13,855 nt of DNA from Christensenellaceae bacterium (GCA_020024085.1 JAHHUG010000029.1:1-13855); one strand, 5' to 3'; shown: positions 6,842-13,855, numbered from the stretch's first letter. Notes: generated from the sequence alone by a model not told the origin. Numbers and translations are program-made.

Positions 6842-6887
6842 GACCTTTACCCATTCAAATTCAAATTTTCCAATTATTATTTTCTAC

Positions 6888-6914
6888 AAAAACCTCCCAC
6901 CAAAAGATGGGAGG
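6888..6914 (-). terminator. Minus-strand terminator, now ending guaA transcription
   Basis: On the minus strand CCTCCCA (6914-6908) pairs with TGGGAGG (6899-6893) around an 8-nt loop and is followed by five Ts (6892-6888). It lies 159 nt after the guaA stop inside the element, so it probably ends the guaA message and shields the DUF3781-like gene from it. Confidence 0.82.
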
Positions 6915-6975
6915 CTTTGTAAACTTTTTACCTAAATTCAACAACTCTCTTTCAGACCTACTTTTCCAACTTTTT

Positions 6976-6993
6976 AGTATCAAAACAGTATCA
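6976..6993. repeat. Direct repeat AGTATCA x2, one helical turn apart
   Basis: AGTATCA occurs at 6976-6982 and 6987-6993, start to start 11 bp, in the non-coding part of the element between its terminator and guaA. Same-face spacing is compatible with a protein-binding site, for example an arm site of an integrase, but chance is possible. Confidence 0.35.
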
Positions 6994-7070
6994 TTTAGAG
7001 AATTTTGCCACATCAAAATCGCTTAAACCCTGTGTTTTCAACGGTTTTGCAACAGTAACATATTTGTTTC

Positions 7071-7087
7071 TCTTATTCCCACTCGAT
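7071..7087. repeat. guaA-proximal att-like direct repeat
   Basis: TCTTATTCCCACTCGAT overlaps the stop codon and last five codons of guaA (TIEWE-stop on the minus strand). It is identical to 6542-6558. Confidence 0.8.
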
Positions 7088-8599
7088 AGTTGCAGGTGGC
7101 TTTCCAGTAATATCATAAACTACACGGTTTACACCCTCAACCTCACTTGTAATTCTCATAGAAACTTTGTTAAGTAAGCTATGTGGTAGTGGAACATATT
7201 CGCAAGTCATAAAGTCATTTGTCTTAACTGCACGAAGTGCTATTGTGTAATCGTAGGTTCTAGCCTCGTTACGAACACCAACAGATTGAACAGATGTAAG
7301 TATTGCGAAATATTGGTCAGCTTTTACATTAGTTTTTTCTAATTCTTCTCTGAAAATTGCATCAGCTTCACGAACTAAATCTAGCTTTTGCTTATTAACC
7401 TCACCCAAAGTTCTTACTGCAAGACCAGGACCTGGGAATGGTTGACGAGTAACAAGTGCTTTTGGTAAGCCTAATAGTTTACCGATTTTACGAACTTCGT
7501 CCTTGAATAAGCTCTTAAGTGGCTCTACGATACCAACAAAGCCGATATCCTTTGGTAGTCCACCAACATTGTGGTGAGATTTTACAACAGCTTTTTTGCC
7601 AACCCAACCACTCTCTACGATATCTGGGTAGATTGTACCTTGAGCTAGGAACTTAGCATCGTCAAACTTTTTAGCTTCCTCTCTAAATACTTCGATAAAT
7701 TCCTTACCGATAATCTTTCTCTTTTGCTCTGGGTCAGTTACACCCTTAAGTTTATCCAAAAATCTTTGCTCTGCATCAACTCTAATAAAGGTTAAGTTTT
7801 TATCCTTGAAAGCAGCTTCAATCTCGTTGCCCTCGTTCTTTCTCATACAACCATGGTCAACAAAGATACATACTACTTGATTTGGAATAGCTTGTTCAAG
7901 AAGTGCTGCACAAACTGAACTATCAACACCACCTGATAAACCAAGTACAACCTTTTCGTTGCCAACTTGCTCACGGATAGCTTGTTTTGTTTCCTCTAGG
8001 AACTTTCTTGTATTGTAGTCACCTTTTGCACCACAAACTGTGTAGATAAAGTTTTTGAATATTTTTTTACCTTCTACAGTCAAGTCAACCTCTGGTCTAA
8101 ATTGAAGACCATACAACTTTTTGCTAGCATTTTCCATACCAGCAAACTCTGTTCCTTCGGTTGAAGCAATAGGTCTAAATCCTTTTGGAAGAACTTTAAG
8201 TCTATCAATATGGTTCATCATAACCTTTGTAGACTCTGGAATATTATTAAACAAAACAGATGTAGTATCAACTTTGCAATCTAATTTACCGTACTCTTTC
8301 TCTTCTGCTCTAACCTCGCCACCAAGCACCTTTGCCATAACTTGCATACCATAGCAAATGCCTAGTACTGGAATACCTAGCTCGAACAACTCCTTGTCGC
8401 AAACTGGTGAATAATCATCATTTATACTATCCTCTCCACCTGTAAGTACAATACCGATAGGATTAATCTTTTTGATTTCCTCAATAGATATTGTGCAAGG
8501 TTTGATAATAGAATATACTTTCATTGCTCTTATTCGTCTTGCAATTGATTCCTTGTATTGACCACCGAAATCTAAGACCAAAACTACTTGATTTGTCAT
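7073..8599 (-). CDS. guaA: GMP synthase (glutamine-hydrolysing type) with an altered glutaminase triad
   Basis: This enzyme converts XMP to GMP using ATP and an amino group, the last step of guanine nucleotide synthesis. I start it at the ATG 8597-8599, because AAGGAG lies 6 nt upstream. An upstream in-frame TTG (8615-8617) would place that Shine-Dalgarno inside the gene. Length is then 508 residues, normal for the family. Domains are the class I glutamine amidotransferase (about 1-190), the ATP pyrophosphatase with PP-loop SGGVDSS (222-228), and the C-terminal dimerisation domain ending KPPATIEWE. In the amidotransferase, nucleophile C82 (GICYG) and E170 are present. The expected FHPE motif reads FRPE, so the catalytic His is R168. 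The usual SHGD-like motif reads NHID. The enzyme may depend on free ammonia. The rest of the protein is intact. Confidence 0.93.
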   Translation of the reverse strand: MTNQVVLVLDFGGQYKESIARRIRAMKVYSIIKPCTISIEEIKKINPIGIVLTGGEDSINDDYSPVCDKELFELGIPVLGICYGMQVMAKVLGGEVRAEEKEYGKLDCKVDTTSVLFNNIPESTKVMMNHIDRLKVLPKGFRPIASTEGTEFAGMENASKKLYGLQFRPEVDLTVEGKKIFKNFIYTVCGAKGDYNTRKFLEETKQAIREQVGNEKVVLGLSGGVDSSVCAALLEQAIPNQVVCIFVDHGCMRKNEGNEIEAAFKDKNLTFIRVDAEQRFLDKLKGVTDPEQKRKIIGKEFIEVFREEAKKFDDAKFLAQGTIYPDIVESGWVGKKAVVKSHHNVGGLPKDIGFVGIVEPLKSLFKDEVRKIGKLLGLPKALVTRQPFPGPGLAVRTLGEVNKQKLDLVREADAIFREELEKTNVKADQYFAILTSVQSVGVRNEARTYDYTIALRAVKTNDFMTCEYVPLPHSLLNKVSMRITSEVEGVNRVVYDITGKPPATIEWE

Positions 8600-8644
8600 A
8601 TTATTCTCCTTGTTCAAAACATCGTTTTGTTTTATTTTTTTTAG

Positions 8645-8673
8645 ATTATATCACTAATAGAAAAAAATTACAA
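8645..8673 (-). promoter_or_regulatory. guaA promoter (extended -10)
   Basis: On the minus strand TTGTAA (8673-8668), a 17-nt spacer and TATAAT (8650-8645) preceded by TGA form a good sigma-A type promoter. The leader is about 40 nt and contains a small CAAAAC-GAT-GTTTTG hairpin (8629-8615). It is too short for a purine riboswitch. The preceding kinase gene ends at 8764 with no GC-rich terminator, so some read-through is possible. Confidence 0.68.
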
Positions 8674-8763
8674 ACATTTTTTCTACTATTTTTTATAAAA
8701 TTAAAAATTTTTTTATCCATAATTTATATTAAAAATCTATATTGAAAATTGTTAAAATTTCAA

Positions 8764-10356
8764 CTAAATTTCATTTAACATATGGAAGTTCTTTTTGTTT
8801 GATTTGTATAGTTTCTTAAACACTTGATATTGTCTATCGTAAACCTCTTTATTAGCTGGATTTGGTGTATATGTACCGGTAACTGTAATAAAGTTTTTTA
8901 CCTTTTCTAATGAAGGAATTATATTAAGTCCAACACCCATAATAGCAGCAGCACCAACCGAACCAACATTTTGAGGGTCCTCAATAGTTTCGATAGTTTT
9001 GCCAGTGATATCTGCAAGTATTTGACAAGTTGCAGGGCTTAATGCACCACCACCAACGAACCTAATTTTATCACTTACCTTAAACTTCTTTTCTTCACAC
9101 TCAAGCATCCATCTCTTGTGGAAACAAATACCCTCAAGCACTGCTCTAATAAGTTCGGTTTTGCCAGTTTCAATCTTTATATTAAAGAACATACCTGTTG
9201 CAAATGGGTCCTCAAATGGACAACGATTACCATGTAGCCAAGGTGTGAAGATTACACCATTACTGCCTGCTGGGATTTTTTCGATAACTGAAGTCATATA
9301 TTGATACAAACTTGTGTACTCTGTCTCGATACTTTCTGCAACATCTTCCTTCTTTAAGTAGATACCGATTTCATCAAGTGCCAAGTGATTTTTAACCCAC
9401 TCCAAGCATTTACCTGATGTCTCCATTTCAGCAAAGTAATTGAACTTGCCTGTTTGAGCACCACGAATTGCAGCAATCATTGTAATAATATCAACGGTTT
9501 GTTTATCTATAATTGTAGATACCCAACCTGATGTACCAGAATAAATATGTGTATCGCCTACATCTACACAACCAGAACCTACACCGATAAGTGAAGCATC
9601 TCCACCACCACCGAATACCTTTGTACCCTCTGCTAGCCCTAAATCATCGGCAGCCTTTTTTGTAAGTCCACCAACAAGGTCGGTAGATTTAATAATAGGT
9701 GCAAGATGTTTTGGGTTTACACCAAACATTTTTGCAGTTGGTATTGACCAATCTTGAGTCTTTTTATCCATAAGTAGTGTTGCAAAAGCAGAATCCTCGG
9801 TCATAACAAATTTACCTGTGCATCTACCAATTAAATATTCCTTAACATCTAACCAATATGCAGCTTTGCTAAAGTTTTCTGGCTCGTTTGCCTCTACCCA
9901 CTTGTACTTCCAAACTGGGTCCTTTACACTAACTGGGCTAACACCTGTGTGATACATTGCTCTTGCAAGTTTGATAATATTACCACCTGCAATTTGTAGA
10001 CCGTAAGCAAAATTCTCTTTAATTTCTTTTTTACCTCTTTGGTCCATATAGCTCATAGGTCTTCTAACAGCATTACCATCTTTATCTACAAGCACCATAC
10101 CTTGCATTTGCGAACAGAACGAAAGTCCCTCGATAGAATTTACATCTATACCAGTTTTCTCAACAACTTCTTTTGTGGTAGAACACATTGCGTCCCACCA
10201 TTCCTCTGCATCTTGCTCTGCACCACCATCTTCGTACACATAAAGATTGTAGCCTGCCATTGCAGAAGCTATTAGTTTAATCTTTTCGTCGATTTCAAAC
10301 AAACAAGTTTTGACACCTGTTGTACCTATGTCATAAGCGATTACATTTGTTTTCAT
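8764..10356 (-). CDS. FGGY-family carbohydrate kinase (xylulokinase-like)
   Basis: This 530-residue cytoplasmic sugar kinase of the actin-like ATPase fold phosphorylates a pentulose or related sugar with ATP. It has the N-terminal phosphate loop YDIGTTGVK (8-16), the sugar-contact loop SQMQGMVLVD (82-91), VFGGGGDAS (247-255) with the probable catalytic base D253, an ATP-side YSGTSGW (272-278) and the FGGY C-terminal signature FVGGGALSP...ADITGK (433-452). In E. coli xylulokinase the corresponding loop has Met-His; here it is M84-Q85, so the substrate may not be xylulose. The ATG has AAGGAG at good spacing and lies 12 nt after the stop of the radical SAM gene. It is the last gene of the sulfatase operon, which suggests that its sugar comes from, or accompanies, a desulfated substrate. 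Confidence 0.88.
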   Translation of the reverse strand: MKTNVIAYDIGTTGVKTCLFEIDEKIKLIASAMAGYNLYVYEDGGAEQDAEEWWDAMCSTTKEVVEKTGIDVNSIEGLSFCSQMQGMVLVDKDGNAVRRPMSYMDQRGKKEIKENFAYGLQIAGGNIIKLARAMYHTGVSPVSVKDPVWKYKWVEANEPENFSKAAYWLDVKEYLIGRCTGKFVMTEDSAFATLLMDKKTQDWSIPTAKMFGVNPKHLAPIIKSTDLVGGLTKKAADDLGLAEGTKVFGGGGDASLIGVGSGCVDVGDTHIYSGTSGWVSTIIDKQTVDIITMIAAIRGAQTGKFNYFAEMETSGKCLEWVKNHLALDEIGIYLKKEDVAESIETEYTSLYQYMTSVIEKIPAGSNGVIFTPWLHGNRCPFEDPFATGMFFNIKIETGKTELIRAVLEGICFHKRWMLECEEKKFKVSDKIRFVGGGALSPATCQILADITGKTIETIEDPQNVGSVGAAAIMGVGLNIIPSLEKVKNFITVTGTYTPNPANKEVYDRQYQVFKKLYKSNKKNFHMLNEI

Positions 10357-10368
10357 ATTTTCTCCTTA

Positions 10369-11457
10369 TCAGTCTTCAATCCCTTGACCTAAAAATTGTA
10401 AATGTCGTAGCATTTTATCAAAATACATATTGTATGCCACACATTTGTCTACATCTTTTCGTTCCCTTTTACAACCATTTTTGCATAGGGCGTAATATTT
10501 ACACTTCTTGCATTTAGGCTCAACCTCTGCCGACTTTAATACAAACTCGGTTTGCTTGTTGCCTTTTGCCATATTGTAAAAAGTATCAGTTTGGATTTTA
10601 CCCAAAATATATTTATCCACACAATAGTAGTCACAAGGAAACACTGTTCCATCTGCCTCTATTGTAAATTGGTAACTACAATTACCATTCATACCACATT
10701 GCATAGCAGGTTTGTGTGCTGCAAGCCTAACAAAATTATCAAATTGGCGAATACTTACATAGTTGTGATTAATGTAGTCGTTAAAGTAAAGCTGGGTTAG
10801 TTCAATCAAATAATTGCCGTACTCCTCGCCAGTCATATACATATCCTCATCTTCAACCTTATCTTCAAAAGGCTTTAAGCAAGGTGTAAATTGCAAATAT
10901 TTGTACCCTCTTGAAGTAAAGAACTCGTACACATCTTTGATATGGGTAGCAACATACTTTGTAACAACGGTAAGTACATTAAAGTCAACCTCGTAATACT
11001 GCAAATCATCAAGTGCCTCTACAACTCTATCAAAAGTAGAATTGCCTTGCCTATCTACACGATATCTATTTGCAAAATATGTGCCATCTAGCGAAACACC
11101 AACAATGAAGTTATTTTCCTTAAAGAACTTGCACCACTCCTCAGTGATAAGTGTTCCATTAGTTTGCACTGCAAGGATAACCTCACTATTTTTTTTGTTG
11201 TACTTTTTTACATACTCCACTGCCGATTTAAAAAAGTCTATTCCTCTAAGCAATGGCTCTCCACCGTGGAATGAAAGGTAAAATCTGTCGCCATCAGCAT
11301 ACTCTAAAGCCTTCGAAATAGTTGTCTCTAGTGTTTCATTACTCATTATACCATAGTTTTCATGCTCTCTGTGACTAGACAAAGAATGATAAAAACAATA
11401 TTTGCAATCCAAGTTACAACTACTTGAAACTGGCTTTAGCATTACTGATAATTGCAT
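10369..11457 (-). CDS. Anaerobic sulfatase-maturating enzyme (anSME), radical SAM/SPASM
   Basis: This cytoplasmic iron-sulfur enzyme oxidises the active-site Ser or Cys of sulfatases to C-alpha-formylglycine without oxygen. Its 362 residues match the family. The radical SAM cluster motif CNLDCKYC places C14, C18 and C21 in CX3CX2C form. FHGGEPLL (63-70) is the SAM-binding GGE segment, and QTNGTL and SLDG follow. The C-terminal SPASM region has C254, C260, C275, C316, C319, C325, C329 and C339, the eight ligands expected for two auxiliary 4Fe-4S clusters. D276 directly after C275 matches the proposed catalytic base of studied anSMEs. The gene starts 8 nt after the sulfatase stop, with a Shine-Dalgarno overlapping that stop, so they are translated together. 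The adjacent Ser-type sulfatase is the obvious substrate. Confidence 0.93.
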   Translation of the reverse strand: MQLSVMLKPVSSSCNLDCKYCFYHSLSSHREHENYGIMSNETLETTISKALEYADGDRFYLSFHGGEPLLRGIDFFKSAVEYVKKYNKKNSEVILAVQTNGTLITEEWCKFFKENNFIVGVSLDGTYFANRYRVDRQGNSTFDRVVEALDDLQYYEVDFNVLTVVTKYVATHIKDVYEFFTSRGYKYLQFTPCLKPFEDKVEDEDMYMTGEEYGNYLIELTQLYFNDYINHNYVSIRQFDNFVRLAAHKPAMQCGMNGNCSYQFTIEADGTVFPCDYYCVDKYILGKIQTDTFYNMAKGNKQTEFVLKSAEVEPKCKKCKYYALCKNGCKRERKDVDKCVAYNMYFDKMLRHLQFLGQGIED

Positions 11458-11465
11458 ATTTTCCT

Positions 11466-13634
11466 CTATTTGAACTCGTGTGTTCTACGATATTTATCGT
11501 TTTTGATTGCTTTGTTAAACTCCTCTAATTCCTGTCTTAATTGCTTTGCGATAGGGTTAAGTGGCTTTTTAACTTTTCTATCAGCATCAGTCATAGGAAT
11601 AACACTGATATCATCTCTCATTGCAATGTTGTATCCTTCTGCTGGGTCAGTATCCAAATTGAACAAGTAATCCTTGTAGAATTGGTTGAAGAATGCAGCA
11701 TTTTCTGTTTGAACATTTCTATAATACTTGTAATCTTGCTTTCTAATAATTGGGTTACCTAATGCATCAACCTCACGGATAGTTTGACCTTCTTTAACAA
11801 ATACTGCTCCTTCGGTACCCTCTGCAACCTTTACACCATTTAGCATATAGCAATCTTCTTCTGCTTTAATAAAGCTATATGATTCAAACTCGCCTGCAAT
11901 AGCCTTTGCTGAACCACCCTTGAAGTAGTAAATTCTATCGTGTAGGTTTTTATCTTGAGGAATTTCTCCCTTCCAAAGTTGTTTCATAGATTTACCGTCA
12001 ATAGCTCTATCTTCTGGCATAATTGTAATACCAGCAAAATCAAGAACTGTTGCAAATATATCCATATTAATACATCTTGATGTAATAATTTCGTCCATAG
12101 GTGCAAATCCATTTGGATAACTTGCTAAAAATGGAACTTTATATCCACCCTCAAATGGAGTATTCTTTCTACCACGAAGATTACCTGTTACACCCTCACG
12201 ACCTGGTCCATTATCTGATGTAAACATAACAAGTGTGTTGTCATATAGCTTTTGTCCAGGATTTCTTGGGTCTTCGGTATTTCTTAAATAATCAAGAAGT
12301 GAACCAACTGCTCTATCAAACTCCTCAATACATTCAACATAGTTGTCATCTGTACGGTCGCCTTCGCCATTACCATTATTATTACTGAAAATTGGGAAAT
12401 GTGGCCATGGAGATGCATATTCAATAAAGAATGGATTTGCATTTTTAGATTGCTCTGCTGCAGCCTTTTGACCATCAACACAATCTTTCATATAATCATA
12501 TGTTGCCTTTGTAAATCTTTCGGTTGACAATGATTGGTCTAACATATCGTTATGTGAATAAACTTCCTCAAATACACCATTTTCCTCACGAACAACATTG
12601 TAAGGAATCATATCATTAATGTAGTGGCTACCAAAGAAATAATCAAAACCTTGATTTGTAGGAAGATATTCGCCATAGTCACCTAGATTCCATTTACCAA
12701 ATAAACCTGTATTATATCCTCTTGCTTTTAATGCCTCTGCAATAGTGATTTCATCACCGATTAAACCATCAACATTGTGTGCAAGTTGGAATGGGTTGAA
12801 AAATCTTGTTTGAGAGAATGGGAAATTTTGTTGTTTTGTATTGAATACAACGTTATCAAGATATCCTCTGCAACTATATCTACCTGTTAAAATACTAAAT
12901 CTTGAAGGAGAACTAACTGGAGATGCTGCATAGCAATTATCCATAATTACACCATTTTCGCCAATACTGTCGATATTAGGTGTTTTGATAGTTGGATTAT
13001 TTGCCATATAGCTATAACTTGATAAGTCGCTAAATGCCATATCGTCCATTAAAATTAATAGAACATTAGGATTATCTTTTGTCGCACTACCACTGTTTTT
13101 AACTTTATTTAAGTAGTCATCATGACCAGCTTGAAGGCTGTAACATGTAGGCTTTAATCTAATATTCATAAATAGGAAATAAATTAGTGATGCACCTATC
13201 ATTACAAAAGATGTTACCCTAGTAACATAATAACTTGCTTTGTGATTTTTGAACTTTGGAATACAAGCAAGCAAAGTAATACATACTATTGCAAGTAAAC
13301 TTAAACCAAAGTTGTAACCGAATCTATACCAAAAGCTATCTGCACCACGAACAATATATGTAAATGCTACACCAAATACCATAATACCGTACTCGGCAAT
13401 TACATATAGATTAAGTTTGTTATTTTTTACAATTTGAATAAATAGTGATAATGCTATAAAGCAAGACAATACCATATTTACTTCAGTCATAAAGTTGTAT
13501 CCACCAATAATAGTTACTAAAAATAAAATTGATGCTACGACGACTCTTACAATGTTAATAGCCTTAAAATCTTTGACAATTTCAATAGGCTCATTCTTCC
13601 ATCGTTTACATTTGCCCATAAATTTTTCTTTCAT
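11466..13634 (-). CDS. Membrane-anchored Ser-type sulfatase with five N-terminal helices
   Basis: The protein has 722 residues. Residues 30-158 contain about five membrane helices; the sulfatase domain (about 187-680) would lie outside the cell. Metal ligands are D197, D198 (LMDDMA) and D474, N475 (TSDNG). The signature SSPSRFSILTGR (241-252) fits [C/S]xPSRxxxLTGR with S241 as the residue to become formylglycine. K490 (GRKNTPFEGG) and H412 (PWPHFP) match other active-site positions. The usual GKWHLG reads GKWNLG, so one conserved His is N316. Five helices plus an alkaline-phosphatase-fold domain resemble lipoteichoic acid synthases, but those use Thr and lack this signature. The likely reaction is sulfate-ester hydrolysis on an external substrate, identity unknown. 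GGAG lies 7 nt before the ATG. First gene of a three-gene operon with its maturase and a sugar kinase. Confidence 0.88.
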   Translation of the reverse strand: MKEKFMGKCKRWKNEPIEIVKDFKAINIVRVVVASILFLVTIIGGYNFMTEVNMVLSCFIALSLFIQIVKNNKLNLYVIAEYGIMVFGVAFTYIVRGADSFWYRFGYNFGLSLLAIVCITLLACIPKFKNHKASYYVTRVTSFVMIGASLIYFLFMNIRLKPTCYSLQAGHDDYLNKVKNSGSATKDNPNVLLILMDDMAFSDLSSYSYMANNPTIKTPNIDSIGENGVIMDNCYAASPVSSPSRFSILTGRYSCRGYLDNVVFNTKQQNFPFSQTRFFNPFQLAHNVDGLIGDEITIAEALKARGYNTGLFGKWNLGDYGEYLPTNQGFDYFFGSHYINDMIPYNVVREENGVFEEVYSHNDMLDQSLSTERFTKATYDYMKDCVDGQKAAAEQSKNANPFFIEYASPWPHFPIFSNNNGNGEGDRTDDNYVECIEEFDRAVGSLLDYLRNTEDPRNPGQKLYDNTLVMFTSDNGPGREGVTGNLRGRKNTPFEGGYKVPFLASYPNGFAPMDEIITSRCINMDIFATVLDFAGITIMPEDRAIDGKSMKQLWKGEIPQDKNLHDRIYYFKGGSAKAIAGEFESYSFIKAEEDCYMLNGVKVAEGTEGAVFVKEGQTIREVDALGNPIIRKQDYKYYRNVQTENAAFFNQFYKDYLFNLDTDPAEGYNIAMRDDISVIPMTDADRKVKKPLNPIAKQLRQELEEFNKAIKNDKYRRTHEFK

Positions 13635-13666
13635 TCACTTTCTCCGTGTAATTTGATAATATATAG

Positions 13667-13695
13667 ATTATATCATTTATTTACTATATATACAA
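13667..13695 (-). promoter_or_regulatory. Promoter of the sulfatase-anSME-kinase operon (extended -10)
   Basis: On the minus strand TTGTAT (13695-13690), a 17-nt spacer and TATAAT (13672-13667) preceded by TGA sit about 30 nt before the sulfatase ATG. The leader is only about 25 nt, so control by a long riboswitch is excluded. The rest to the window end (13696-13855) shows no gene that I can support. Confidence 0.68.
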
Positions 13696-13855
13696 TAGTT
13701 TTCGCTTGCATATTTACTTACTATCCCATTTTAAGTTAAAATTATAACTATCCTTTCTTTAAAATTACTATTTCAACAAGTTATCATATTAAAACTAATT
13801 AATTTTGTAATATGAACATATAAAAATGCTTGATATTGATTGCAAATTTGAACAT

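Larger units (their letters stand above)
6542..7070. mobile_element. Mini integrated element or island remnant at the 3' end of guaA
   Basis: A 529-bp unit is bounded by 17-bp direct repeats, one of which is the guaA 3' end (7071-7087) and the other 6542-6558. The 3' end of guaA is a recognised site for site-specific integration of genomic islands. Integration there rebuilds the gene end and leaves a copy at the far junction, as seen here. Inside are a DUF3781-like gene, a minus-strand terminator (6888-6914), a spaced direct repeat (6976-6993) and about 150 bp of non-coding DNA. No integrase or recombinase is in the window, so the element is either non-autonomous or the residue of a larger one after deletion. 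I could not identify the parent element. Confidence 0.65.

Noticed and set aside
8600..8644. Purine riboswitch in the guaA leader
   Set aside because: The leader is only about 40 nt with a tiny AT hairpin, far too short for a purine aptamer.
8742..8763. TTGAAA/TTTCAA hairpin right after the FGGY kinase stop as a terminator
   Set aside because: The stem is AT-only and no U-tract follows directly, so it is not convincing as a rho-independent terminator.
11466..13634. Lipoteichoic acid synthase assignment for the membrane sulfatase-fold protein
   Set aside because: LtaS enzymes use a Thr nucleophile and lack the SxPSRxxxLTGR signature, and the adjacent anSME favours a true sulfatase.
1..13855. 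CRISPR array, complete insertion sequence, or recoded TGA
   Set aside because: No regularly spaced repeats or transposase are visible. TGA acts as a normal stop in at least two genes, and Trp is encoded by TGG.

Overview
The window reads as a piece of the chromosome of an AT-rich, anaerobic, Gram-positive-type bacterium, most likely a gut Clostridia relative. Codon use is strongly A/T-biased. TGA is used as a stop (the radical SAM gene ends in TGA). The gene families are typical of Firmicutes, and the presence of an anaerobic sulfatase-maturating radical SAM enzyme implies an oxygen-free life. The lineage is an inference, because no 16S sequence is inside the window.

Left part (1-2702): a strong-looking leftward promoter with an A/T-tract upstream region and a leader resembling an rRNA operon leader fires off the left edge. 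It is followed by the tRNA 2-thiouridylase gene mnmA (minus). A short divergent intergenic region with a perfect 26-bp palindrome comes next, then an aldose 1-epimerase-like gene (plus) with a clear terminator, and a tRNA-Arg(CCG) gene. The tRNA shares a bidirectional terminator with the next gene.

Middle part (2703-6541): a two-gene overlapping minus-strand unit encodes a polytopic flippase-like (LPG-synthase TM / UPF0104 family) membrane protein with an acidic N-terminal tail and a family 4 glycosyltransferase. A membrane-anchored phosphatidylinositol-specific phospholipase C-like protein is divergent from it. These suggest membrane glycolipid or envelope polymer work, but the substrates are unknown.

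Centre (6542-8763): guaA (GMP synthetase, minus) ends in a 17-bp sequence that is repeated in the same orientation 529 bp downstream. The repeats bracket a tiny segment carrying one DUF3781-like gene and its own terminator. This is the signature of site-specific integration at the 3' end of guaA, a known hotspot, reduced here to a remnant or mini-element without an integrase. GuaA itself has an Arg where the glutaminase His of the Cys-His-Glu triad should be.

Right part (8764-13855): a compact leftward operon with a good promoter encodes a sulfatase with five N-terminal membrane helices and a Ser-type formylglycine motif, its probable maturase (anSME), and an FGGY carbohydrate kinase. The likely job is desulfation of an external sulfated carbohydrate or related compound, plus phosphorylation of a sugar inside the cell. 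One normally conserved active-site His of the sulfatase is Asn. Several minus-strand promoters share an extended -10 of the form TGA-TATAAT.
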